Positions 35,540-47,453 of a stretch of 64,000 nt of DNA are shown piece after piece; position 1 is the first letter of the stretch; each line of letters starts with the position of its first letter. The DNA comes from Mastigamoeba balamuthi. Its lineage: Eukaryota; Evosea; Mastigamoebida; Mastigamoebidae. Under the pieces are notes generated by a model that made no database searches, was not told the DNA's origin, and saw only the letters and a list, made by a program, of their open reading frames with translations. Position numbers and translations under genes: made by a program. Location of the stretch: NCBI GenBank assembly GCA_902651635.1, contig CACRSC010000051.1, positions 71,703-135,702 of the forward strand. Reading direction: 5' to 3'.

Positions 35540-35836
35540 ACACAGCAAAAACACACAGTTCACCGCAGGCATTGCCGGAGCTGCCGTCGTCGCGCCTCCA
35601 GTACTCCCTCCGCCCCACCTGAAGCGGCAGGACAGGGTGGACAGGCGTCCTTCAGTGCAGCAACTGGGACCGTTCCTCTTGGGCTGAGGGTCCGGGCGCA
35701 GCCTCGGTGCACCAGTGGTTGCACACCCACCGGAGCTCCTACTGCTTTCCCTTCACACCTCTGCCAACCTACACCACACCACGGAGAGGTGTTTTCTTTG
35801 TGGCTTTTTTGTGACGGAGAACAAATTATGGTCGCC
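35540..35836 (-). repeat. Dispersed repeat, copy 1
   Basis: The reverse complement of 35540-35836 matches 62155-62535 over nearly its whole length. Shared stretches include CAACCACTGG, GCACCGAGGCTGCGCCCGGA, CCCTCAGCCCAAGAGG and GGCAATGCCTGCGGTG. The second copy has about 80 extra bp near 62405-62490. No coding function is evident. The transposon at 35840 begins right at its end. Confidence 0.8.
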
Positions 35837-35839
35837 CTA

Positions 35840-35863
35840 AAGCAGCAAGATTTAACCGAAGAG
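35840..35863 (+). repeat. Left terminal inverted repeat of the pogo-like transposon
   Basis: Starts AAGCAGCAAGATTTAACCGA, preceded by TA. Pairs with the right TIR at 39594-39617. Confidence 0.7.
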
Positions 35864-35878
35864 TTTATTTTGGTTGGT

Positions 35879-37159
35879 TCACCTCTTGCGTGGGCGCTTT
35901 GCTGGTGGGCGAGCGGCCTCAGGGGCAGGTATGGGCGGAGCGGCTGCAGCAGCCTGGGCGCGCTTCTCCACCTTGGCCACCTCGCGCTCCGCCTCAGCCT
36001 TGGCGAGCTCCAGGATGAAGTTCTCCTCCGTGATGAGCTTGTTCTCCATCGACAGACGGCGCTGAGCGGCCTCGGGACGTGGTGCAGGGACGTCGGCGAC
36101 CACGTACTTGCTCTCCAAGCCCTTGGAGTCGTCGAGAGGCCAAATCCCTGTGTGGCTGAAACTTGCAAGTACATGACGGGCAAGAAGTGCCTCCTGTGAC
36201 GTGTGTAGCGCTGCCTCGAGCAGTGCCTGGCGCTTCTCGTCGGCCGTGGCAGTGTCCTTGAACGAGAGCAACTCACCCAGCACCTTCTTGTAGATGAGGT
36301 TGACCTCCTGATCGAGAGGTTGGAGGATGTGGAACGTGTGGGCTGGGAGCGTCTGAACATCGATGTGTGCCTTCTGGAGGGCCCTGAGTGCAGCAAAGTT
36401 GGCCCTCAAGTTGTGGTTGTCCAAGAGGAGGAGGGCTGGGGCGTCTGGGGTGCCGTTTTCCGCCCTGCGACGATGGATCTCGGGGATGAACGACTCCGTG
36501 ACCCAGGAGAGGAACACCTTGCGGTTCATCCAGCCCTTGCTGCTCCCCGAGATGTTGAACGTGTGGAGGAAGGGCTTGGCTGACTTCGGGAGCATCTTGA
36601 GCAGGAAGATGATGGTCGGCTTGGTTGAAGAGCTGTCCGCAAAGACCGTGAACACAGTGGTGACGTGCTCCCCCAATTTCACTGCCTGTCACACTTGCAG
36701 CTGGGCATGGCGAGCACCAGGAATCACGAGGACCTTCTCTCGACAATTCCGAGGCACAGACGTGAAGGTCTCGTCCATGTTCACCATGAACTTGGGTGTG
36801 TACTTCGTCCCAACTCTGAGCTTGTGGAGGTTGGTGTAGAACGCCTCAACCTCCTTGCGGCTAATGAGGCCGTTCTGCATGGAGTATCCCCCCATGACGT
36901 GAGTATGTTGGTGCAAGGGGAGCTGCCCTGTGCACCACTGCGACATTCTGGGCAGCCCGAGCGAGGATCTTGTTGTGGCGCTGAAAACTTTGCACCCAGT
37001 TCGCCCAGAAGAGACGTGCTGGGCACTGGAGGTTCTTCTTGCACCCTTAAGCGTAAATGGCTGCTGCCTGTTGCAACAAATGAGCGAGGGCACGATGGGA
37101 GGTGGGTGGACGATGTGGCGAACCTTGGCTGCCGCCTCTTTGCGTCGCAAAACACACAT
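35879..37159 (-). pseudogene. DDE transposase, catalytic part
   Basis: A DDE_1-type transposase: first Asp in FMVNMDETFTS, second in LLLDNHNLRANF, and the family hallmark LPAHTFHILQPLDQEVN before the third acidic position. The tail is basic (AKRPRKR). One in-frame TGA interrupts the frame at 36689-36691 between ARHAQLQV and AVKLGEHV; otherwise it is open. The N-terminal DNA-binding part is missing here and found at 39267-39520. Confidence 0.75.
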
Positions 37160-39262
37160 CGCTGGTTACACTTCCAAATGTATTGTTATACCAAGGGGAA
37201 ATTGTTATGTATAAGGAATGAGAGTCTTTGGAATCAGTTTGGGAAGATTTTTGAGTGTTGGGATTGAGATTGTATCACAATAATAAATCTTCTGCAAGAA
37301 TGAAGGAGGCACACTGGCCAAGCAAGAGGACTNNNNNNNNNNNNNNNNNNNNNNNNNNNNNNNNNNNNNNNNNNNNNNNNNNNNNNNNNNNNNNNNNNNN
37401 NNNNNNNNNNNNNNNNNNNNNNNNNNNNNNNNNNNNNNNNNNNNNNNNNNNNNNNNNNNNNNNNNNNNNNNNNNNNNNNNNNNNNNNNNNNNNNNNNNNN
37501 NNNNNNNNNNNNNNNNNNNNNNNNNNNNNNNNNNNNNNNNNNNNNNNNNNNNNNNNNNNNNNNNNNNNNNNNNNNNNNNNNNNNNNNNNNNNNNNNNNNN
37601 NNNNNNNNNNNNNNNNNNNNNNNNNNNNNNNNNNNNNNNNNNNNNNNNNNNNNNNNNNNNNNNNNNNNNNNNNNNNNNNNNNNNNNNNNNNNNNNNNNNN
37701 NNNNNNNNNNNNNNNNNNNNNNNNNNNNNNNNNNNNNNNNNNNNNNNNNNNNNNNNNNNNNNNNNNNNNNNNNNNNNNNNNNNNNNNNNNNNNNNNNNNN
37801 NNNNNNNNNNNNNNNNNNNNNNNNNNNNNNNNNNNNNNNNNNNNNNNNNNNNNNNNNNNNNNNNNNNNNNNNNNNNNNNNNNNNNNNNNNNNNNNNNNNN
37901 NNNNNNNNNNNNNNNNNNNNNNNNNNNNNNNNNNNNNNNNNNNNNNNNNNNNNNNNNNNNNNNNNNNNNNNNNNNNNNNNNNNNNNNNNNNNNNNNNNNN
38001 NNNNNTGAGTTCACATCTCGTGCAAATGAACTTGATCTACTCTGTACTCCAATGCCCAAATCGACCTGGCAAAAGCAGCTGAAAAAGGATAACTGGCATA
38101 TTCACTATAAGAAGGGTGCAATGCTATGTGAGTGGTGTATCACTACTCAGATCTTCTTGCTAAGGAAACTGCACAGTTATCTTCTGAGGTACAGAATCAG
38201 ACTTATTCATTTTACTAAATTGTTAATAGGAAATAAAGGAACTTGTGCAACTAGAGTTTCATGATCATGCTCGATTTGCTCAGATATTGGTGCTATCACC
38301 TGTGAAGAAAGATAGAAGCTGGTGATACTGCAACTACATTAGCACTTTTTGACTTCACAATGTTGACTCCAGGAAGAATTGACTGCCAGGTAAGATTACT
38401 TACTTAAACTTCACTAAATATATACAGGTTTGTATTGTAGTAGTCTATTGGTGTGTAATCAGCTCAGGAGAGCCAGAATTGAAGTGGCACACCTGGGAGT
38501 TCTGTCTTGAGAAGGAGCAAGACAATGACTTGACTGCTCTGATTGCAATTGAGTGCATTGTGTACAAGCTGCCTTCCTTTACAAGATCAGAGTGCGAGAA
38601 CGTGGTTCGCTTCAGTGATAGGTGCTCTACTCAAAAATCGAGCAGCAATCCCTCACTTTTACTTAATCTGGGAGCTGTTTCATGAGCATGGTGTTGAGTT
38701 TACAGTACACTACTTTGCTTCAAACCATGGACAGGAGGCCTGTGATGGCATTGCAGTGACAACTAAGGTCACTGTTAATAAGAGCCAGATACTGCTTGAT
38801 GGATCTACACGTCCAATTGTGGAGGCAAGTCAGCTTGTTGGTGCAATTGTGATCAAAGGAGTAACTGTTATGCTACTGGAGATGCCAGAGGACATTCAGA
38901 TGATCCAGATGGATGACTTTGATCGAATTGTTGGAATTCAGAGGTCCTTTCACAAGGTCTCCTTCAGCCAGGAAGAGGTAAAGAGAAAGCAGTCTCCTGT
39001 TCCCAAAATCGTTCTTTGAAGGACCTCTCTACCTGGAGAAGCAGCTCTAGATGTTATCTCCTGTTGAATTCCCTTCCATGTAACACTCTCATAGAAATTG
39101 GATTTGGATTTGTGATAATATACTCCTTTCTGTTCTGTTTTTCTGCCTTGTGTCTAATTTACCACTCAGATTATCTCAAAAACTAGAATCGCCCATACAT
39201 AATCTTCTTTCCATCATGTTTTTAACCCATTTCCAAAAAATGGTACAGTTTGACTATCTTGT
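37160..39262. mobile_element. AT-rich insertion inside the transposase gene (with gap)
   Basis: From about 37160 to 39262 the DNA is strongly AT-rich compared with both flanks and separates the two transposase pieces. Near 38500-39019 on the plus strand is coding-like sequence with FASNHGQEACDGI, which recalls the HGKG-x-x-DG motif of a widespread transposon-derived protein family. An upstream segment ends in a GTAAGA donor (about 38391). It looks broken (at least one break besides the gap). Family uncertain. The ends carry similar inverted 12-mers (GTCGCAAAACAC at about 37144, complement of GTGTTCTGCGAC at about 39272), perhaps its termini. Confidence 0.45.
37333..38005. other. Assembly gap (673 N)
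   Basis: A run of N inside the AT-rich insertion; its true length is unknown. Confidence 0.99.
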
Positions 39263-39266
39263 TCAG

Positions 39267-39520
39267 CTATAGGTGTTCTGCGACACGAGTTGGCTTGTTG
39301 CCCTCGGGGGCCAACCGCATCCACTCCTTGAGCTCGTTCTCCTGGTCGTCGGAGAGCAGCTTGGGCCGGCCGAGATGGCCGAGGTCGCGTCCGGCGAGCC
39401 TGGCCTTTTTGGCACAGTTGAGGGCAGCGCTCGTGATCCTGGCCTTCTTGCGTTCGGCCACTGGCACACGCTCACCAGCAAAGCTGGCGCTCCACCATGT
39501 CCGCTAGGACCCGCTGTTTG
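39267..39520 (-). pseudogene. pogo-like transposase, N-terminal DNA-binding part
   Basis: The minus strand codes ERVPVAERKKARITSAALNC, then GRDLGHLGRPKLLSDDQENE and LKEWMRLAPEGNKPTRVAEHL, typical of the helix-turn-helix N-terminus of DDE_1 transposases (GRP..LS..E..L..W). It breaks off at the AT-rich insertion. Upstream, another frame (THKQRVLADMVERQL) seems to continue the same protein, implying one frame change near 39500 or an intron. Confidence 0.6.
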
Positions 39521-39593
39521 TGGGTCTGCCGCATGGCGGATCAGCGGGGTTGGGGGCACATTCGCGCACAACAAAACTCTTCGGATAAATCTT

Positions 39594-39617
39594 TTCTTCG
39601 GTTAAATATAGGTGCTT
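39594..39617 (-). repeat. Right terminal inverted repeat of the pogo-like transposon
   Basis: The complement starts AAGCACCTATATTTAACCGA and is followed by TA at 39618-39619. An internal near-copy (CTTCGGATAAATC) lies just inside. Confidence 0.7.
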
Positions 39618-39760
39618 TATCACAATTCTGAGTCAAACTTCACAAGACGGTTGTTCACTTCCGGACGACATGCCAATGTACGGATGTGGGTGTTGTTTAT
39701 TTCACCTGCCTACGAACAACTACGAAAAGAAAGAGACACTTACAGCGGAATCTCAGTCGC

Positions 39761-42700
39761 CTACTTGAGCACCGATGCCATGGGGTTGCGCAGCATCGCC
39801 AGCCTCTCCCGCAGCTGCCCGATCGTCTGCGACGCTCCCGGCAGCCCTCCGGCCAGCCCGCTCGACTCTGTCTTGGGCACCGGGGGCTCCGACGACAGCG
39901 CGCCTCTGTTGGGGTTGGGGTCCGCGTTCTCCACCGACCGCAGCGCCGCCTTGGTCTCCACCACCAGCGGCGGCCTCGCAAACAGCGGCTCCCTGTACGC
40001 CGCCATCACGTCGGGCACCGCGGGCGCAGCGGCGGCAGCGGGTGCCTGTGCCAGCAGGGCCGGCTGCGTGGGCTCCGCCACGGCCATCATCGCAGGAGCC
40101 GGGGCGGGCGCAGCAGCAGCGGCCGGCAGAGGCGCCTCCACCGCCGCTGTCGCCGCCGCTGCACAGGCGGCCTCGGGGCTCTCGGCAAAGAGCTGCAGGA
40201 TGGGCAGCAGGAAGCGGCCCTCGGCGTCGGCGTCGATGACGGCGTCGCGCGTCTGCGCGGGGTACACGGTGTAGAGGAAGTGCAGCAGGCCGCGCGCGAA
40301 CCGCGTCGCCTCGGCGCCCTCGGGCGCCGTGTTGCCCGTCGCGACGGCCAGCACCGCCCGCACCTCGCCGACGAGCTCCTCGACGGCCTCCTCGGGCAGC
40401 GGCCTGCGCTTCCTGCTGACGCTGTCGCTCATGCAGAGCATCGCCTGCTTCACGACCGTCAGGCACGTGCGCCCGTCGGCCACGTCGGGCCCCGACGTCG
40501 CGATCGCCGCGCACAGCTCGCGCAGCAGGCACGCCATTGTGCGCTCGGGCGGCATGTACCGGATGGCGTACCGCAGCGCCGCGTGGTGCGCCGCGCTGCC
40601 CGTCCCGTACCCCAGCACCAGCGGCCCGACCAGCTGCAGCGCGACAACAGAGCCCCCCTGGGTCAGAGCCGGTAGACGCGCGCGGCAGCAGCGGCGAGCA
40701 CAGCACGCACCGACTGGGACGAGGCGATCGAGAGATGCTCGAAGCAGCCGAGGGCGAACGCGGCGCGCGTGAGGTAGGCAAAGGGCACGGCGAGCTGCTG
40801 GACCCTGAGCGCGAGCTTGGCGGCCTCGCCGAGGCCCATGGCGAACGTCGTGGCGCGGATGCGCTCGCCCTGCTGCTGCGGCCTCGTGCGCTGCTGCGCC
40901 TGCGCCAGGATCTCGTTGAGCGCCTGCTCGACCTCGGCCGCGCTGGCGGCCTTGCAGTCCTCGAGCATCTCGGCCCACTCGTCGACGTCCCCCTGCGTAA
41001 GCTCCGCCTGCGCGGGCCTCGCGGAAAACTGGGGCGCCGGCTGCTGCGGCTGCGGCTGCTGGGTGGACTGCTCGCGCCGCTGCTCCTGCGGCGACGTCTG
41101 CAGCATCGAGAGCTCCATCGACAGGTCGTCGCGGAGGCTCTGCGGGACGCTGGCCCACGCGGAGCCCCCAGCCTGCGTCAGCAGCGACCGCAGGGCGACC
41201 AGCGCGTCGCGCCTGTGGCGCTCGTCCGGGTTCGACTTGGACGCCAGCACAGCGACGGTGTGCACGGCCTGCAGGTGCTCGGGGGCCGTGCCGTACCTGT
41301 CCCAGAGCGCCGAGACGACGGCCAGCGCCGACGCGTCGGCCNCGGCCACGTCGGGCCCCGACGTCGCGATCGCCGCGCACAGCTCGCGCAGCAGGCACGC
41401 CATTGTGCGCTCGGGCGGCATGTACCGGATGGCGTACCGCAGCGCCGCGTGGTGCGCCGCGCTGCCCGTCCCGTACCCCAGCACCAGCGGCCCGACCAGC
41501 TGCAGCGCGACAACAGAGCCCCCCTGGGTCAGAGCCGGTAGACGCGCGCGGCAGCAGCGGCGAGCACAGCACGCACCGACTGGGACGAGGCGATCGAGAG
41601 ATGCTCGAAGCAGCCGAGGGCGAACGCGGCGCGCGTGAGGTAGGCAAAGGGCACGGCGAGCTGCTGGACCCTGAGCGCGAGCTTGGCGGCCTCGCCGAGG
41701 CCCATGGCGAACGTCGTGGCGCGGATGCGCTCGCCCTGCTGCTGCGGCCTCGTGCGCTGCTGCGCCTGCGCCAGGATCTCGTTGAGCGCCTGCTCGACCT
41801 CGGCCGCGCTGGCGGCCTTGCAGTCCTCGAGCATCTCGGCCCACTCGTCGACGTCCCCCTGCGTAAGCTCCGCCTGCGCGGGCCTCGCGGAAAACTGGGG
41901 CGCCGGCTGCTGCGGCTGCGGCTGCTGGGTGGACTGCTCGCGCCGCTGCTCCTGCGGCGACGTCTGCAGCATCGAGAGCTCCATCGACAGGTCGTCGCGG
42001 AGGCTCTGCGGGACGCTGGCCCACGCGGAGCCCCCAGCCTGCGTCAGCAGCGACCGCAGGGCGACCAGCGCGTCGCGCCTGTGGCGCTCGTCCGGGTTCG
42101 ACTTGGACGCCAGCACAGCGACGGTGTGCACGGCCTGCAGGTGCTCGGGGGCCGTGCCGTACCTGTCCCAGAGCGCCGAGACGACGGCCAGCGCCGACGC
42201 GTCGGCCTCGCACACAGCGTTGAGCGCGCACGACACGATGCGCGACGCCGGGTGAGCGCCGCACAGCGCCAGCGCGGCGCCCAGGGCCGCCGTGCGGTCG
42301 CGCAGCAGCGCGATGCCCTCGGCTGCGGCGTCGCCCTCGATGTCGCCCACAGACGCCGAGCGCTCGGCCAGCAGCCTCGCGACCTCGGCGACGAGCGCAG
42401 CGGCAGCGTTGCACGCCGCCACGTGCCCCCGCGTGGGCCCCAGCATCACCGACGCACCGAACCTCACCAGCGCCTCCGCGTTGGCCGCCGTCGCAGCAGC
42501 GCACACCCGCACCTGCCCAGTCAGCTCCGCAATCGCCGCCGCCACCCTGAGAGCGCCAGACGCGTTGAGAACCGTCGCAGAGCCGGTGCAGGGAGGGGGG
42601 AGAGTAGCAGTACGTGTTGGGGTCAGGAGAGAGCAGGCCGCTGAGCAGCGGGTCGCTGACGCAGCTGCGCATCTGCTCGCGGGCTGCGAGCGCCCCCTGC

Positions 42701-45700
42701 GGGCTCTTGAGCTCCGCGGCCGTCATCCTCAGCGGCGCCCTGCGGGCCCCCGCGGCCTCGTGCAGCGGCGCCCTCGCCTGCCCCGGCGCGTGCGGCGCCC
42801 TCCTTGCCCCTGCCGTCTGCTCCATCGCGGCCGCCGCCTCTCCGCTGCCAAAGTTGACGCTCTTAGTCGCTTGCTGCTGAGCCGGTGCCGCTGCTGCTGC
42901 TGCCAGGGCGGCCCCGTTCTGCTGCTCGGCGGCGGCAGCAGCGGGCGCGGGTGCAGACCCCTTGAGCCTGAGGAGCAGCGGCTGCAGGCTGGCCTGGACG
43001 GCGGGCTTGAAGTCCGACGCGGCCCTCGCGACGGCCGCGAAGCCCACGGCGTGGGCAATGGGCTCGAGGACCTTCTCCGCGGCCTGGCGCACCTCGAGCG
43101 TCCTGTCCTGCGTGCACGCCAGCAGCGGGCGCACGACGCAGCGCACGGCCTCGCTGTCGGGCTCCGCTGCGGCGAACTCGGCCACGCGCGCGAGCATCGG
43201 CGTCACAAAGGGCCCGAGGACCTCGCGCCTGACAGAGCAGTTGTCCGCGGCCAGCGCGGGCGCCATCGTGGCCACGCTAACGCCCGTCGACGACACCGCC
43301 GCGATCCGCACGGCGCACTCTATCGCCGCCTCCCTGAGGGGCTTGGTGGCGTCGGCAAAGAGCGCGAGCACGTAGGGAAGCATCATCTGAATGGACCACC
43401 AGCCCAGGTGTCAGTATACAGAAGAGACTGGCAGCTTCACACCCTCCCCACCGGAATGGCACCCAGTGAGAAGGCGATGCGCCCTCAGTATCTCTCGGGC
43501 CCTCGTTCTTGGGAGACTCGAGAGCATGGGGGTGCTACTACACCCTAACACCCACCCTGAGGGTGGGCAAAGCGACCACTTCCGTGGCCGCTAGTGAGCG
43601 CACCTTAGCGGACTTGTCGAAGGCACCCACGGGACCCGTAGCCACCGCAGCGTCAGCCAGCAGTGCCAGGGCCGCGCGGACGACGCTCTTGTTGCTGTCC
43701 TGCAGGCGCGCCTTGAGCAGCACCGGCAGCGGCCCCAGGTTGGCACCGATCCGCGACGAGCACTCGTCCCTCAGCACGCGCTGCAGCTCCGCCAGCGCCT
43801 CCACCCTCGTCTTCCACGCGGGGTTCTCCGCCTCGACCAGGACCTTCTTCGGGAGCCTCGCCCCAAAGTCGGCGCGCGGCCCGGCGCTCTCCTCCTCCGA
43901 CCTTCCCCCAGCGGCCCCTCCAGCAGCGCCCGCGGCGCCAGCAGGAGACCAACGCGAGACGAGCGTGGGCTCCGGGACTTCGTTGCCGCCGTCCGCGATG
44001 GCCTTGTCGACGGCGTCCATCAGGGGCTTGCGGATCTGCGTGGCCTCGAGCAGCTCCCTGACCTTGGGCCCCAGATGCCTGCGCGCCGCCGCGAACAGCT
44101 CTATCGCTGCCGCCTTGCCGGCCGGCGGGCCCTCGAGCGCCGCCTTCGCTCCCGCAACGACGGCCTCGGCCCTGACACCGGCAGCGCCGAACTGGTCCAT
44201 CGCCCCGCGGGCCCACGACAGCGCGTCGCCGGCGGTCTTGGGGCTGCGGGCGCCCGCTGCGAGGCCGGCGAAGACCTTGGCGAGGACGTAGGGGTAGCCG
44301 ACGGCCATGGAGCAGGCCGTGAGGCACGCGGTGGCCGACGGGCCCTGCTTGGCATCGCCGAGGCGCGGCATCACGAGCGACTCGATCGCAAGCGCCGCGC
44401 AGGCGCGGCCAAACGAGGCGTCGTTCTCCGCGAGGCGCGAGAGCGTCGCGAGCAGCTTGCAGCCCACCTGGAAGTTGCTCTCCTTGGTGAGCTCGGCGAT
44501 GACGTTGACGATCGCCCACGACGAGCCCGGCGGCACGACCTCCACGGCGCCCAGCAGCGTCTCCGCCGCTGCCAGCCTGTCCTTCCACACGCCGCTGTGC
44601 AGCCCCGACATCACCTCGGGCACCACCAGCTGCGCCGCCTGGTCCATCGCAGCCTCCTTGCTGCTCGGCGCCGGCTCGTCCTCGGTCGCCTCGTCCGCCT
44701 TGCCCGCGCCCCCGGCCGCAGCGGCGCCCTTCTGCGCCCCCTTTGCCGCCGCCGGGCCCCTTGCGGCCACCGCCGCTGTGGGCGCGGACGACCTCGCGGG
44801 CGCCGCAGCCTTGGGGGCGGCGGCAGCGGCCCTGTCGGCTGTGCGCGGCCTCACGGACGCAGCGGCCGACGCCGGCGCACAGCTGCCCGCGACGGCTGCG
44901 GCGGCGGCGCCGACCTTCTCGAGCTTCTTGGGGTCCAGCGACGCGAGCATCGGGGCGATGAGCTCCGCCCCGACGGCAGCCTGCAGCGCGGCGACGCACT
45001 GCGCGGCCTGCGCCCTGACGTCGGCGTTCTCGTGGTCGAGGTGGCGCACAAACAGCGCGCAGAGCGGCCGCGCGGCGCGCACGATCTGCGCGGCGGCCCC
45101 CCGAGCGCAGGCGCCCTCGATCGAGCGCTGCAGCCAGAGCAGCACGTTCTGCGGCACGTAGGGCACCTTGTTGGTGCAGGCGTCCTGGGCGTCCTCGATG
45201 AGGTCCGCGACGGCGACGCTGTGCTCGGCGATGAGCAGCATCGCCGCCTGCAGCGCCGCCACAAACGTCGGCTTGCGCTCCTTGAAGAGCTGCAGCATCG
45301 GGCCGACGAGGTGCCGCGCGGGCGCGAAGCTGGTGCGCAGGCCGCGGGCGAGCTGGCCGAGCAGCTCGACGGCCTTGAGGCGCACGTTGAGGTTCGAGTC
45401 CATGAAGAGCTTCTTCAGCGCCGAGACGAGCGTCACGTAGTCGCCGCTCGTCTCGAGCAGCGGCGCGTTCTTGCAGATGTCGATCAGCGCCTGCAGCTGC
45501 TCGACCTTCTCGGTCCACTTGCCGGCCTCGAGCGCCTCGTAGAACTTGCCGTTGACCTTGCAGAGCACGTTCACCGGGTCCACAAACGCCAGCGGGTCCA
45601 CAGCGGCCACCGCAGCCGCCGCCCCCGTCCCGGCCGCCCCCGCGCCCGCGCCCGCGCCCCTCGTACCCTTGCTGGCGGCGCCGCGCGGGCCTGGCGCGAC

Positions 45701-47091
45701 CTGGTGACGCGCGTGGGGGCCTTCGGCGGCGGCGGGAGCTTCTCAAAGGCGTCCGAGAGCTCCTTCTGCTGCGCGGGCTTGAGGTCCTTGGTGTACGGCG
45801 TCATCGCCGAGGCGCCGGCCCAGCGGCAGAGCTCCACGAGGAACTCGGTGGCCTCCTTGCGCACGTCCTTGTCGCGGTGGCCAAACCACGTGCCCGTCTT
45901 CTTGGCGGCCTCCTTCACCGCAAACTGCTCGGGGCCGAACAGACTGCCGAGTCACACGCGCGCGGTGAGTGCTGTGCTGTACTGTGCCCGCCGCGCGCCA
46001 GAGGCAGAGAGACGCACTCGAGCGCCGTGCGGATGACGCTGATGGACGCGGAGCAGATTTTCGGTGTCTTGTGCGTGGACGCCTTGAGCAGCGCGTCCTG
46101 TCCGCGTGCAAACACCGTTGAGTTCAGCGCCACGCCTGGGCTCAGGTGCTCCCCACTCATCCCCCCAGCATCCCCGTTGTGCGGACAGCGTGCGCCCACG
46201 AGTCCCTCTCCGCTGGCAAGGGCCGCAGCAGACGAGGGCACACGAGCTGCGCCGGACAAGCAGCACCGCAGTGCCCGCGCTGCTGCGGAGCAGAGAGCGG
46301 GACAGAGGGAGGGGCACGGGGCTCGCACCATGACAGACTGGCCCCTGTCGAGCTCGACGAGCAGGAGGAGGCAGTCGGCGGCGGCGGCCTTGGTCTTGGG
46401 GCGCGCCCCGAGGCCCTTCTCGGCGAGGCCCTCGCACAGCGCCGGTATCTCCATCGCCTCGTGCGCCGTCGCAGGCGCGCGGTCCGCGAACTTGGCCAGG
46501 AACATGATGCCGGCCTCCTGCACCGCCGCGCTGCTGTCCGTGACCATCTTCTTCAGCAGCCCGGCTGCCAGGGAGCAGAGGAGGGAGGGGGAGGAAATTA
46601 AGCCCGCGGACGATTGGAATTGAATTCGGGTCTGCGCGGCTTGATTTGATTTGAATTTGATTTCGCATTGGCGCGAGCGCACCGTATTCGCTGAAGTCAA
46701 AGTCGGGCTTCTCGACGAGCTCCGAGAGCTCCGCGATGCCGTGGGCCCGCGCCTTCCAGTCCTTGTGCGCGACCCTCTGCGCCGGGGGCATCGCCAGGAC
46801 GGCGGCCGGCAGCCCGGGCTCGGCCTCGTCGTCGGGCTGCTCGCTGACGGGTATCTCGCGCCTCTCGAGCGGCGCTGGCGCAGGCGACGCCTCGGGCGGC
46901 ACCTCCGCGACCTCGACGGCCGCGGGGGCCTCGTCGGGCGGCGGCTGCTGCAGCTGCAGCGACTGCATATGGGCCTGCAGGGCGGCCAGCGGCGGGGGGA
47001 CGAAGACGGGGGCCTCGGGCGCTGGGCCCTCGCCCTCGTAGCTCTCGTAGCTCTCGTTCTCGTAGTCGGCGGCAACGTCCATGCTCTCCAT
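39761..47091 (-). CDS. XMAP215/Dis1-family microtubule polymerase (four TOG arrays)
   Basis: Model: 47091-46683, 46564-46329, 46097-46018, 45943-43604, 43386-42614, 42546-41577, then 40657-39761, skipping an artefactual duplicate around the N at 41342; about 1891 aa. TOG1 runs through exons 1-4 (LPPAQRVAHKDWKARAHG region; KKTGTWFGHRDKDVRKEAT). TOG2 starts FYEALEAGKWTEKVEQLQAL, TOG3 MSGLHSGVWKDRLAAAETLL, TOG4 ENPAWKTRVEALAELQRVL. Ala/Gln-rich linkers and a helical C-terminus follow. The family binds tubulin and speeds microtubule growth at centrosomes and plus ends. One frame step near 45690 is explained by a 29-nt intron (GTCGCG...CCAG) or a base error. Divergent neighbour: SFI1-like gene. 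Confidence 0.88.
40477..42207. other. Unmerged contig overlap around N 41342 (865-bp duplicate)
   Basis: 40477-41341 and 41343-42207 appear identical, offset 866, with a single N between. The TOG reading frame makes sense only if one copy is removed. This is most simply two overlapping contig ends placed end to end. Confidence 0.9.
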
Positions 47092-47453
47092 GGGTGGCTC
47101 TGCGTGTCCGGGATGAGGCCGTACGTGTAGTGCTGGTGTGGGGGGGCACGGGTCTCGTGTGCGCGTCCAGAAGCCCCGCTGGTGTGTGCTCACGTGGCCC
47201 CGGGGCTTTTTAGTTGTGGGCTCTGTTTTGGCGCGAAAAGCCGCCAATACACGGGAAAATATCGCAATATCACATGCTTTATCCCCCAGAAACAGCCGCC
47301 CTCCCTTCTCCTCTTTGCGGCGTAGGTGCTCACCTTCCGGCCAGCGGCTGGGGTGCCGCCGGGGAAGCGCGGAAGAGCATGGACCCCCCAGATCAGAGGA
47401 AACCCCCCGAAGAATCATTTACCCCGGTAAATCCGCAGATATTCCCCGTGGCG
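47092..47453. promoter_or_regulatory. Divergent promoter, XMAP215 and SFI1-like genes
   Basis: A 362-bp gap between divergent start codons (repeated at 49560-49922 by the overlap). AAATATC at 47257-47263, followed closely by CAATATC. AT-rich centre, no coding sequence. Confidence 0.4.

Larger units (their letters stand above)
35840..39617 (-). mobile_element. pogo/Tigger-like (Tc1/mariner superfamily) DNA transposon, interrupted
   Basis: Terminal inverted repeats of 24 bp (20 identical) begin AAGCA and contain ATTTAACCGAAG: 35840-35863 and the complement of 39594-39617. Each is flanked by TA (35838-35839, 39618-39619), the target duplication of this superfamily. The transposase reads on the minus strand in two pieces, 39520-39267 (N-terminal) and 37159-35879 (catalytic), separated by an AT-rich insertion. 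The element sits between the PepD fusion gene and the TOG gene. It is no longer able to make a complete transposase as sequenced. Confidence 0.75.

Noticed and set aside
33867-35618. 583-codon minus-strand frame opposite PepD
   Set aside because: Antisense shadow; the plus strand has all M20 peptidase motifs.
40660-41341. A second TOG-gene C-terminal exon set
   Set aside because: Identical to 41526-42207 across the single N at 41342; an assembly duplicate.
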